From contig NW_027441295.1 in assembly GCF_949628215.1 (NCBI RefSeq), positions 248,001 through 312,000 of the forward strand: a DNA stretch of 64,000 bases. The letters are read 5' to 3'. This DNA is from Phalacrocorax aristotelis (lineage: Eukaryota; Chordata; Aves; Suliformes; Phalacrocoracidae). Shown one piece after another: positions 12,444 to 22,925 of the stretch. The position numbers were made by a program, and so were the translations under genes. The notes beneath the pieces are model-generated. The model was not told the DNA's origin. It made no database searches and worked only from the letters and a program-made list of their open reading frames with translations. Position 1 is the first letter of the stretch, and every line of letters begins with the position of its first letter.

Positions 12444-15400
12444 CCATGTCGATCACTGCCTAGCTTGAATGCGACGTCTTCATCAGTAGCTGAAACGCAG
12501 GCCCAGTTGGTTTGCGAGCTGCCCGACAGGGGAAAGCAATCACGGAACAAAAGCGTTCGGCTTCCGCTAGAATCCACTAAAGCCTAATGACAACGCGAAG
12601 AGGGACAGAGCAGCACCGAAGCGGTGCCCATGAGCACTGAACACGTGTGTGTGTCGGCACAAACAGAGGTAATGGTGCTCATGCAGATGCAACGCAGCAG
12701 AGGCGTTTCAGCTCTCATCTGAGAAGAAGCGGTTGGGGGTGGGCTGTGGCGATGCGCACTGCATACCTGTGAAGTGAGATCCTACCGACAGCAGCAGCAG
12801 TCGTACCGCCTGGTTGGTTTTCACACCAATTTAACCTTTTTTATTTTTTTTTTCCTTTTCTCTGCCCCTTGATGCTTGAAAGTGGGGAAGATGAAAGGAC
12901 TGGTAGAACAGGACCTGGGCTGAGCCGCTCTGCATCAGCTGGGCCGTGGTAACAGCAGTAAGAAAGAGCTCAGTGCATCTCTCCAGAGCTTGTTACAGCC
13001 CTGCTTGCTCAGAGGAACTCGCTGTTTTGCCCAGGCTCTTTAGGTGTCTGAAAGTAGCTAAGAATAAAGCAGAAGCATTGGGTGTGAAGGGCATTGGGAA
13101 GCTTGGAAGAAGAGGCAGAGCCCTCTCGTTGGATCACAGGGCAGAAGCCGGGAGCAAATGCATCAGCCCAGCGAGGGTGTAAGTCTTCCCACCTCCCTCT
13201 TGTCTAGAGGCGAGAAGGTTCTGCTAAAAGGATGCCTTTTATGGATATGATTTTTTTTCTTTACTAAGTGGTTGAGAACACTCTGAACTGGTAGAAGGAA
13301 AACGTTGCCAGTGAAACATTACGCTTGAGGAATCATGGTCTCTTATTTGGTAAGTGCGCCAGGTTAAGGCTGCTCGGTAATTCAGTGGGAGCTTCTCTCC
13401 TGTTCTCCCCCATTGGAGGAGCACGGTCTGGGAGACTTGAGCTTCCCTTCCTCCTGCTGCGTATCCCTTTATGGGCCGAAGCTGTCCTGCACCCCAGGAT
13501 GCTGTTCTGCAGCAGTGTGGGCTTGGGCTTTCCCTCAGGCTAGCGGTCCTCAGCATTTGGGCAGCCAGCGCTCATTTCCAGGCTGCACTGCGGCTTGCAG
13601 TTACTGGTGGAAGTAGGGATTTCCTCCACATTTGAAGTATTTATTACTTTAAATAGAAGAACAAGTCTTGATTTTGGCAGCAGCATTTTTATTTCTTGGA
13701 TCCTTCTTCTTTTACTCAGCCCAGTCCTGCCTCATCTGGGTCTCCGATAGAAACTCCTTCTACCTTCCCAAATCTTTCTGTTCCCTGTTGTGCAGGCAAC
13801 AGCAAAGCTCTGCTGCAAGAGGGTGTCCATGTGCTTGTGATAACTGTGGCTTGTTGCATGACAAATAACCTTTCGATGTGGAAACAGTGCTCAGCCTTCA
13901 GTTGTCACATTAATGCTTCGTTTTGTGCTTTCTAGCCGTCTATCCAGCCTTGGCTTTTGTCCGGTTCTGTCTGGTTTTTGTGTGTGGTAAGTACAAATCT
14001 TTTAACCCAGCGTTTTGGTTTGGTTTGGTCTGTTTTCTTCCTGTGGCTTTAATTGATTTGCTGTTCCTTAGAAGTGTCTTGGGGATTAGGGTGACTTAAC
14101 ACGAGTTAGATGTGGGTGGGCAGCATCCATTATTTGGTGCTTCCTGTGATGGGAATCGCTGCTGCAATTGCTCTCTCCAGCCCAGAGGTTGTCACCCTTT
14201 TATCGGTTCCTGTAACACCAGAGATCACTCCTTGTCTTGGCTGTGGGGCTCCTGATGGGTCTCTATTGAGCAGGCTCAGAACATACCCCTGGGATAGGCA
14301 CCTCTTCGGCAGCTCTACCCAAGTGGCTGCGACTGTGGCTCTAGGGAGCAGGCAACGTGTTGCCCAACAGGAATTGCCCGTACTGCACAACCCTGCTTCC
14401 ACAGCTGCAGAAAAGCAACAAACCTTGTACGCTTGAATGCAGAGTACCAGCTTAAATAAACTCTTAAATAAAATTACAGGGAAGGGTCCTGTGTTGCTTC
14501 CCTCCTCTGATCGTGTTTTCTCACCCAGCCACACCACCTCACCAAACTGATCTGAGCACGCCCTGAGCCTGTAACCCTGGCTGGAATTCATGCCCCCGCC
14601 CTCAAAGCAGGGAAACGGTCTGGAAATGCCATTGTACCTGCACACTGGGCCATGAATTTTGGGTTCAGGTTCCAGTACGGAGCATGCTCATTGGTGCCCA
14701 GCATCCTCTCGCTGGGCCCATGTCACTTGCTGGCAGAGGGCTGGTGTTCTGGGTTTTTCTTTCACTCATTTTCTAGCTCGTCTTGTCTCTTCTCTCTGGC
14801 TCTGGTGACAGGCATGAATCGTAAGGCTCAGAGCCCTTGGAAACAGGACTCTCAGCATGATCTAGATGGGAGAAACCTCTAACCTCATTTATGTGGAAGG
14901 TAATCACAGCTCTAGCTACTTCACCCTTGACTTCCCCTGTGTATCAGCCTTGCTTTTCCAGGTGGGACTTCCATTAGCCTAGTGCTTGGTGGAGAGCGTT
15001 GGATGGGTACAGCCATCCTTGGGGAACCAAGGAGATGCTGGACAGCCAAGTTATTTGTCTGAATTTAGTGCCTGAATTTCAAAGTCTCCGTAAACGTGAG
15101 CACAGGTGGAGAGGGATGTTACCTTAAAGCAGCTGACCCACCAAGGCCACCTGGCTAATGGAAGCTCCGCTCTGATGACATCTGCTCGTGGTGCCTCTGT
15201 TCTCTTTTTCTTTTTGCCCGGACTTTGAGACCTTCAGTTCCCTAGTGGCCTTTCCAAACCTGATGCTGAAGTGTCAGACCACAGCTAGCTTGGTGCATCG
15301 CGCCTGTCCGTCTTCCCTGTGGAGACCTATATAAATGGTTGTCGTCTTTATTCCGATCTCCTCTACTCCTAGAGGTCGTACCAGATATAGGAGAAGAGGT

Positions 15401-16047
15401 CACTTGCTTCACAGCCTCTGTAAGACCTTTCTGCCTACGGCTATGTGTGTAGATCTCTTCAGCACCTACACTGTAGTATACTAAATCCCAGATGGTGACT
15501 AGCGTCACTCATTTTGGGGAAAAAATTCTTGTGCTGAGCAGGAGATGGGCTTTGAGTTTGGATTTGTAATGGCTGTAGGTACAGTTTGGACTTCTGGTGC
15601 CTGCTGTCCCTTCAGAACCTATGGCAGGAGGTTCAAGGGACTCCTGTGGCCCAGCAAATTACTTAACTCACACTTCTCATCCGGTTTCAAAGGGTTGCTA
15701 CTGCTACATAGCCTAACAAAGGGATTTGGTCAGGTAGCGTTCCTGGGACTGTGTAGGGAAAAACATGTCCATCAGACCGAATAAGCCAAGCTTGAAGCGA
15801 CTTCCAGCCGGTGTGAGCATGGATACGTGGAAACCATGCATATAAAGCGCTGCCAGCAAACTGGTCAGGAACAGGTTATGTTGGGGTGAGCTGTCCCTTG
15901 TTTTTCTTACTCCCAGAAATAGGTGGAGACGATTTAGGTGTTCAAATATATGATTTGAAGCAGGAAAAATGATCCAGAATTATTGATACCTCCCTCACTG
16001 ATGGGAGCAGCCAGTCCTGGGGTAAAGATGAGTGGACCCGCCAATGT
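12444..16047. other. No gene recognised; intergenic
   Basis: Open frames such as 14130-14645 (minus, 171 codons) show no known motif and no splice partners. The last few hundred bases may belong to the env-bearing retroviral remnant that becomes recognisable at about 16,048, but no gag or pol sequence was seen. Confidence 0.4.
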
Positions 16048-16707
16048 ATGGTACAACGTTATGGACCCGTAACGCGGAACCCCAATGAATGGGTTAGTGG
16101 TGCTCGAGAAGCCATTTGCAGCCTAAATCGCATTATCTGGCTGCAAGCTGTATTAGAAATTGTCACCAGTCAAACAGCTGAGGCCCTTCACCCATTGGCA
16201 GGTCAGGCAACCCAAATGCAAACCGCAAGTTATCAATAGCGCATGGTTCTCGACTACCTACCAGCCGAAGAAGGCGGGGTCTGTGGGAAATATGATTCTG
16301 ATTGCTGTTTAAAAGTCAACGACAACGGCAAGGTTGTTAAACAAATTACTGCCAGAATACAGAAATTAGCCCATGTTCCCATCCAAACCTGGGAAGGCTG
16401 GAATGTTGATCTCTTCTCCTGGCTTCCAGGATGTCCTTGGATTAAATGAACCTGATTTTACCTATTGGGAGGTCTAGCTACGTTACTGCTTTTGCCATGT
16501 GTCACCCCATGGTTCATTCAGTTAATCCAACGTGTTGTCTCAAATATGCAGTTTGCACCCACTGTGTCACCTGACGGAGTGAAACAAATCCGAGCTGTAC
16601 GACAATTTGTGTCACCCACAGTCCAAACTGCACAAACTCTTTGTCTCCCCAACCTGTTTTCATTGGAAATTGAATTGTCATTGTTGTCAGGCATTGGCCC
16701 TGTTTAG
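16048..16707 (+). pseudogene. Endogenous retrovirus env remnant (transmembrane subunit)
   Basis: One frame (16048, 16243 and 16465 share a phase) carries the hallmarks of a retroviral transmembrane subunit: a heptad-rich segment, a CX6CC motif encoded at 16282-16308, a tryptophan-containing membrane-proximal segment, and then a hydrophobic anchor and short tail. The CX6CC form is typical of gamma-type env, in which the surface and transmembrane subunits are disulfide-linked. The frame is broken by in-frame stops at 16237-16239, 16447-16449 and 16453-16455. The surface subunit, gag and pol are not seen. The copy is old and cannot give a whole Env protein. Confidence 0.75.
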
Positions 16708-17010
16708 AGCTGATATCGTTATAATGTTTTGGCTTTTATAGCTGGCATCCTTGTTATTGGTATAATCTTTCTGCCTTTGTTTCTATGCTTTCCACCAGAT
16801 TCGAAGATACATCGGACTAACGGGACGCTGCAGAGCCGCGGTGGGAGCTATCGCAATGCTCTCTCTTTCCCTTTCTCACTTTTTTCTCTTTTTCTCTCCT
16901 TTTCCCTTGCATACTTGTTGTTGGCCAAATAAAGTGACTTGGCACTTGACTCCGGTTTGAGTCTTAATTCTGCTTCCGAGAACACAAAAGGAACCTAGTC
17001 ACGATAAAAT
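16708..17010 (+). mobile_element. Retroviral 3' end, LTR-like segment after env
   Basis: Directly after the env frame comes a pyrimidine-rich tract (about 16,860-16,912), an AATAAA at 16928-16933 and a short 3' stretch, the order expected of a 3' LTR (U3, R with poly(A) signal, U5). A TG...CA pair was not fixed. The segment stops at 17,010, where the long duplicated segment begins, so the LTR may be cut by the duplication breakpoint. Confidence 0.45.
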
Positions 17011-17049
17011 GTTTGAGTTAACCAGAAGTTAAGCCCAGCCGCCCCCAGC

Positions 17050-18125
17050 CACCCAGAATTAGCTGAGGTCGCTTGGAAAGCAAGGGGGTTTAACCTCTGC
17101 CAAATTATTCAACCCAACAGTGGATTGTGACCGTCTCCTTTTCTCCAGGCTGAAGAAACCAAGTGACTTTAGCTGCTCCTTGTGTGGTTTCTCCTCTAAA
17201 CCCTTCACCAACTTGTGGCCCTCCTCTGGGCATTCTCTAGTAGCTTTATATCTGTGATGTACTGTGGCACCCAAAACTGCCCACAGCACTTAAGGTGAGG
17301 CCGCCCCAGCGTGGAGCAGAGCGGGACAATCCCCTCCCTCGACTGGCTGCCATGCAGGGCTCGATGCCCCCCAGGGCACGGCTGGGCCTCTGGGCTGCCA
17401 GGGCACGCTGCTGGCTCGTGTTCAACTTGCCGTCGACCAGAACCCCCAGGTCCCTCTGCAGAGCTGCTCCCCAGCCCCTCGTTCCCCAGGCTGTCTGTAT
17501 ATCCCAGGTTGCCATGCCCCAGGGGCAAAATCAGGCACTTGCCCTCATTAAACTTTATACAGTCGGTGACTGCCCAGCTCTCCAGCCTGTCCAGGAGACA
17601 TGGTAGTGTTAGGAGATATGGTAGTCTCGGGTTGACGGTTGGACTTGGTGATCTTAGAGGTCTTTTCCAACCCTAACGATTCTGTGATTCTATGGTCTCT
17701 CTACAGGGCCTCTCTGCCCTCGAGTGCCAACAGCTCCTCCCAGTTTTGTGTCATCAGCAAGTTTAATTAGTATTCCTTCAAGCCCTGCACCCAAGGCATT
17801 TACCAAGAGATTAAACAGTACCAGAGCCAAGATGGAGCCCTGTGCAACCCCACTAGTGACTGGCCGCCAGCCCGATGTAAGCCATTGACTATGACCCTTT
17901 GAGCCCGACCCATCAGCCCATTGCTCACCCACTGCATGACGTGTTTATCCAGCTCTGTGCTGGACAGTTTGTCCAGGAGAAGACTGTGAGAGACAGTAGC
18001 AAAAGCTTTACTGAAATCCAAAAAGATCACATTGGCCGACTTCCCTTGTTCAGCTAGGTGCGTGACCTCGTCATCGAAGGAACTCAGATTTGTCGTCGTT
18101 CCCCATTTGTCGCTCCAATTCATCC
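17050..18125 (-). mobile_element. CR1 LINE, 5'-truncated, reverse transcriptase part
   Basis: Minus-strand frames give typical CR1 ORF2 stretches in order: VIFLDFSKAFATVSHSLLLD (18,000-18,070), SGVAQGSILALVLFNLLVNA and KLADDTKLGGAV (about 17,720-17,870), LGVLVDGKLNTSQQRALAAQ (about 17,400), then FSLEKRRR near the C-terminus (17,130-17,160). Frameshifts and missing residues show it is dead. A plus-strand CR1 tail interrupts it at 17,616-17,697. Confidence 0.85.
17616..17697 (+). mobile_element. CR1 3' terminal fragment in opposite orientation
   Basis: GTTGGACTTGGTGATCTTAG, then GAGGTCTTTTCCAACC and GATTCTGTGATTCTATGG, is the standard CR1 3' end with its short terminal repeats. It lies inside the minus-strand CR1, so a very short plus-strand CR1 was inserted into an older one. 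Confidence 0.85.
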
Positions 18126-19107
18126 TCTCCCCCCAAATCCATACCCTGGCGGGCCTGCCTCAGGCCCTGGCAGGAGGGCTGGAGCAATGGCCTTGGGGGG
18201 CGACGGGGTGGTTTCCGTTTCTGCGAGGCCTGGAGGGTGCTGGGCCGTTCCTGCAACACCTTGCTGGCCGAGTTGGACAGCCACGCGGGCAGGGGCGGAG
18301 GCGGCGGGGGCGGAGGCAGGCAGGCCGGGCGGCTGTCCGGGCCAGTGGGGGCTGGTTCCCCCCTGGTGCCCCATGGCTGGCGGGCCGCTTTCCCAGGCAC
18401 ACGTGATGGCTGCTGGTATCGGGTCCAGCTCTCGGAGGGGCTGGGGGGGTCAGTCCAGCTGTCCGGGCGTGAGGGGCAGCTGCTGGTGTCGGGCCGGGCT
18501 CTCGAAGCTGCGGCGAGGCGCCTGCGGAGAGAGGAGGCTGCTGAGGCCCTGCCACGCCTGCGGTGCCCGGAGGGTGTGGGGCAGAGCTGCGCGCCCCACG
18601 GGGTCTGGGAACCCGGCTGCATGTGGGAGCTGTGGGCACGGAGAGCTCTGTGCAGAAAATGGGGCGCCCCGCACCCCTCGGGTGGGGCTCTGCTCCCAGA
18701 AGCTGAGAGCTGGGAAGGTTTGTCACCACAGCCTGAGCTGCTGGGACACCTTGGCCAAGGGCAAGCTCTGGGATTTACAGCATCACCTAGCAGGGTGATT
18801 TCTGCCGCTAGGCTCACTGGCGGGGAGATGTCACTATTGCAATTCTCTCTTTCTACGGCAACGTCATGCCTTGTTGTTACTTCCTGACCTTCCTCTGCCT
18901 ATGTCGGTCACTGGCTCTGCTCTTGTCCAAGCAGGGTCCCTTTTAACCCACATTTGTCTCAGTAAGAAGGGGTTACAGAAAAGAATGCCCACGAATTGAG
19001 AGGCCAGTTAAAACTCAGCTCTCCAGAATACCCTGCCTCTAAATGAGTCTCAGCAAATAGCAGCCATCTCATGCAGAAGTTTGGCAAAAGACCTCCCAAC
19101 GACTCAC

Positions 19108-19424
19108 CGTCTTCTCTTCCTCCACAGGTGGATCAGACAACAAAAAAACATCCCAAGCAGTATGGACCCCAAGACCGCCACGGCACCTTCTATGCAGAAC
19201 TTCTGGAAATCCTTAGGATCCGTGTCGCTTGAGCTTCTCTTGCCATCCACACCTGGAGGAACAGTTCTGCACGTTACTGTGTCCTGCGTGCTACTGGTAA
19301 TCTCACAGGAGGCCTGACGTTGCCAGGAGATGTTTGTCCTCACTTTGTTAGCTTCTCTGAACCAGTGAACATCCTGGGGCTGCAACGTTTCCTTGGTTTC
19401 AGTAGAAACCAAGGAAAGTCCCAA
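19108..19424 (-). CDS. Possible exon for a membrane anchor, unknown protein
   Basis: A minus-strand frame of 106 codons ends in a hydrophobic helix followed by a basic tail (AVLGSILLGMFFCCLIHLWR, then KRRR). Before the helix are a cysteine pair and an N-glycosylation-type NIS, as in the membrane-proximal part of a type I receptor. A strong donor (CG|GTGAGT) overlaps the final stop, so the tail could continue in another exon. The same 106 codons are unchanged in the second duplicate at 60734-61054. I cannot assign a family. It may be a decayed exon or chance, since no further exons were recognised around it. Confidence 0.3.
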
Positions 19425-20945
19425 AGCCCTTGCAAATCAATGCACTCTGGAGCATCTCTTTCTCCTCTCACCTCTGCCTACACTCCGGGATGGCCATAAC
19501 CCAGTTTTCCCTGTGCCATGGGTTTGCTCCCCCTTCTTGGCTACCCTTCCCATTTGCACACAATTTCTTTGGCGCTCGCCCACCCTCGCTCTCCGAGGCT
19601 TGCTGGTGCCGCTGCACGGAGACTCTCTCTGACCCATTGGGACAAGCTGTCCCACGGAACAGAACTCATGAGGCCAATGGAGAGCACATGGGGGAGCGCA
19701 GCTCTTTGACCAACCGCCCCTTTGAGCAGCACGGACAAAACCCATCCCTGCATCGGGGAGCGCCACCCCCAGCTCTCCCTCCCCAGCCCAGTGCCCACAC
19801 CCCGAGGGCATGGAGTCAGGCCCTCTCAGGAGACACCTGACCCTTGTTCTCCCCCTTTGCCTTTTCTCCAGCGTGGGCACGCTTGCACGCCTCCAGTTCT
19901 CAGGAGTTGTCTCCCACCTATGGCCCCTGCAAGACTGCTCAGTACCTGCACTCTTCTGAAAAAATTCATACGTCCTGGCGCGGTGGGCTTCCCCGGGGTT
20001 GGACAGCACTGCCAAGAAGGAGAGAAAGGTAAAGCCTCAGCATGGCTCAGGCCCACAGGATGCAGAAGGATGGTGCAGGATCCCTCTGCCCCAGCAGCGA
20101 ATCCCTTTGGACCCCAGTTCACAGGAGGGATCCCCCTCTGTTGTGCCCAGGGCCTCTGGGGACTCACAGCAAGCTCGGGGTACTCAGGGAGGGACATTTG
20201 ATTAAGAGTCGTCTTTCCCATCATCTACTGAACGTGGCTCAGGTGGCCTTGCTCCCAAAATTGCAGAGGTCTGAAAATCCTGTGAATGGGCTGCGGTGGG
20301 AGGTGAGCATTCCACCACATCCGCAGAGGGTTACCAGCATCTCTCTGGCCCGCTGATGGCAATAACCACCGCAGCCCCGAGACGACCGTCATCCTCAGAG
20401 AGCCGCTCCTGGCTTCTTTGAGAACACTAGCTCTGTACTAAGGGTTTGGCTGCCGACCCAATGTGCAGTAGCGGCACCAGGGGAGGAGCCTGCAGACGCC
20501 CAGCGCTTTTGATATGTGACCCTGGATGACTGGGGGGCAGCAAGTACTTGGCATGCCTGTTGATTGAATTGCTGCTGTTTTTTCATCAGAGACTGGCACC
20601 GCGTGACCGCCTCCTTCCTGAAGCGCCTCCTTCCCCACAGTCTCACGGTCCATCTCTTTAGAAAGAGGGTCACTTTAATGAGAAGCAACCGTTCCTCATC
20701 AGGAGCGTGGTGTTTTCAGGAGGCAAAATACGTTAATAACACTTAGAAACAAAGCCTGGGCATTTGGGGGTGCACCTCGTCTCTAGTCCGAACTATGTGT
20801 CATTCGCAGAGAAAAATTTAAGCACTAGGCACTTTCCAGTTTACCAGTAGACAGCAAAAGCTGACCTACTGAGAGCCTAGGAGATTGCATGGCATCTTCT
20901 TGTTTGCACTTAGTTCATTTTTGGCAGACTTCAAGATGATGGTAA

Positions 20946-21650
20946 ATGACTTTGTTCAGAGAGGACAGGAAGATGCTGCACCCAGTTCCGCTGGGGAAAG
21001 AGCCCTTTGGAGAAGCACGTCCCATCATGCCAACTCCATCACACGGTAAGGGCAACAGACACAGACGGCGGGCTGAACCCCAAGCTCTTGCAACCATGTT
21101 CTGGGCACTTTCACAAGTGGCAGCAAAGAGCCCACGGTCCCCCAAAACAAGAGGAAAACCAGAGCCAAGTTTTCTAAAACACAGCTGGAAACAGACAGCT
21201 AAACCACCCAAGGCTGAAGTCACAGCCCCTCATTTTAGCTGCCTTCAAGTTAGCTGTCGGGCCTCAAGCTGGGTGTGCAGCTCTCACCTGCCCCTGACCG
21301 TGAGGTGTCACCGAGAGACCTCAGACATCAAGGAGGACAACGGAGCCGGCTGGAGCAGGCTCCCATCCTTGCCAGGCATTCCTGCAGCCCCGGCAGGGTC
21401 TGCCGGTCTCAGTGACCCCAAAGCGCCTGCGCATCCTCATGCACACCATGCATGGAGCTTTCGGGAGAAAGGATTCCTTGGAGCTCACACCAGCTCTGAA
21501 CTCAAGCCCAGAGAGCCCGCGGGCTTTGCAGCAGCCACTGGGAGCAGCAGAGGCTCGGAGGGGCTGTCAAAGACACCTTCGCAGGGCAGAGTATCCCAGG
21601 GCACATCACCGAGCCCGAGCCGTGCCCTCTCTGCTCTTCTGCATGTCTGA
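20946..21650 (+). CDS. Open frame of 234 codons, unknown
   Basis: Open from ATG to stop in both duplicate copies (also 62576-63280). The translation is basic, rich in Pro, Ser, Ala and His, with no signal peptide, membrane span or known motif. GC-rich avian DNA often yields such frames by chance, so I give it little weight. Confidence 0.12.
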   Translation: MTLFREDRKMLHPVPLGKEPFGEARPIMPTPSHGKGNRHRRRAEPQALATMFWALSQVAAKSPRSPKTRGKPEPSFLKHSWKQTAKPPKAEVTAPHFSCLQVSCRASSWVCSSHLPLTVRCHRETSDIKEDNGAGWSRLPSLPGIPAAPAGSAGLSDPKAPAHPHAHHAWSFREKGFLGAHTSSELKPREPAGFAAATGSSRGSEGLSKTPSQGRVSQGTSPSPSRALSALLHV

Positions 21651-22734
21651 GCATTGGCCAAGAAATTGTTGAGTAAAATTTCACATGAACAGCATCTTCA
21701 ACCCTAAATGCACATTCCTTGAAGTGACATACCTGTGGGATCATCCTGAGGCTCCCAGAGAACATCTGCCTGAGGCGCCTGGAGACCATGGCCTGGAGGC
21801 ACGGCTGTAATCAAGCACATTTCCATTAGCTGTTGTGATCGACTTCTTTCCCAGTGACCTGCAGTGACTGGAGGGGGGTCAGGTAATGACACGGGTGGAG
21901 ATTTCCAAAGCCGCAGAGGGGCCTGAGTGGCCTGTTGGCTGGCACCTGGAAGCTCTCAAAATACTGTTTCCAGGCCGTGTGCCACACGCCTCAAGCACCG
22001 GATGGACATACGGCCCCTTGGGGATTTCTTACTGGGAGATCTCTACTGTGCACAAAAGAGGCCAACGTGGAAGCACTGGAGGGAAAACATGGTCATTTGC
22101 ACATCTCGTGGAGAAGGGCCTGCTGGGCAGTGGGAGTGCCCCACCGCTGCCCCATCTGTTCCCCCGGGCTGAGGGCTGGGGCTGTGTGTCGGGGACCTGG
22201 GTTTGCCAAGGAGAGCACTGCAGGGCTAGAGCAGGAATGCTCCCGTCTTCCTGAGCGGACGTCTCCCCAGGACAGACATCCCCGAGGCTGAAAGCTGGAC
22301 CCAGCTGGGGAGCGGCAGAGCCACGGCCCCGGGCGCAGCTGTCACCAGCCCGGCATAGAAGCGCTCCCGAAGGCTACTGCCTTGCTCTGCTGTGCAGCGC
22401 TGGCGCCGACGTGCAGGCTGCGGGAAGGCTGCAGCGGGACTGGGTGGCACAGGGCCAGCTCTAGGGATGCTTTCTCACCCCACGGCACTGCTCCCGGCCC
22501 CACCATTCACCTGGAAAATCCCCCTGCAGTGGCCGCGGCCCCCGGCGCCTCCCCGCAGCACAACTGCCTCCCACTTGCCCCTGGAGCCGGCCATGGCTCC
22601 CCTGGCTCAGCCCAGCCCTGCTGCTCTCCCAGCCTTGCCCCACCATGGTCCCGGCCCCGCTACCACCCCAATGTGCGCTGGGCGCTGCTCCACGCTGCCC
22701 AGGGCTGCATGCCAGCCCTCGCCTGCCCACCTAC

Positions 22735-22825
22735 CTAATCCCCATGCTTGCCATGGAGCAGCCTGGGCGTCCCGGGCTTGCAGGGCCACCAATAGGAGGA
22801 TAATAAGGAGGCACGTGGGGGCCAT
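22735..22825 (-). CDS. Candidate first coding exon with signal peptide
   Basis: ATG at 22823-22825 (minus strand) starts MAPTCLLIILLLVALQARDA, followed by QAAPWQAWGL. This has the n-h-c layout of a secretion signal with a plausible cleavage after DAQA. The exon ends in phase 1 at a strong donor (GATTAG|GTAGGT). Phase-1 donors directly after the signal peptide are usual in small secreted and immunoglobulin-type genes. A TATA-like ATATAT (22,941-22,948) and a CAG-repeat leader lie upstream in the same orientation. No second exon was identified at lower coordinates. It lies just beyond the part of the duplicate visible in copy 2. The protein family is unknown. Confidence 0.35.
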
Positions 22826-22847
22826 GGTCCCCCGTGCCTGCACCGTG

Positions 22848-22907
22848 CTGCTGCTGCTGCGGCTGCTGCTGCTACTGCTGCTGCTGCTGCTACTGCTGCT
22901 GCTGCTG
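22848..22907. repeat. CTG/CAG trinucleotide repeat
   Basis: About twenty CTG triplets interrupted by CGG and CTA. On the minus strand it reads CAG and lies between a TATA-like motif and the ATG of the candidate signal-peptide exon. It also creates poly-Leu and poly-Ser frames, which are not evidence for a protein. Confidence 0.9.
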
Positions 22908-22925
22908 GCACCGGCCAAGCTGTAC

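Larger units (their letters stand above)
17011..22369 (+). repeat. Segmental duplication, copy 1
   Basis: From GTTTGAGTTAACCAG at 17,011 the sequence matches 58,641 onward at a constant offset of 41,630, changing to 41,631 after a one-base difference near 63,750. By eye the two copies differ at well under one base in fifty, mostly single transitions (for example T at 19,230 versus C at 60,860). The match continues to the end of the window (64,000 pairs with 22,369), so the true length is greater. Copy 1 is preceded by retroviral sequence and copy 2 by a minisatellite. The left edge of the homology is therefore sharp. Confidence 0.95.

Noticed and set aside
18058-18887. Plus- and minus-strand open frames of about 250 codons in both duplicates
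   Set aside because: GC-rich DNA with several long frames overlapping on both strands and running into a CR1. No recognisable domain, and stops are simply rare at this composition.
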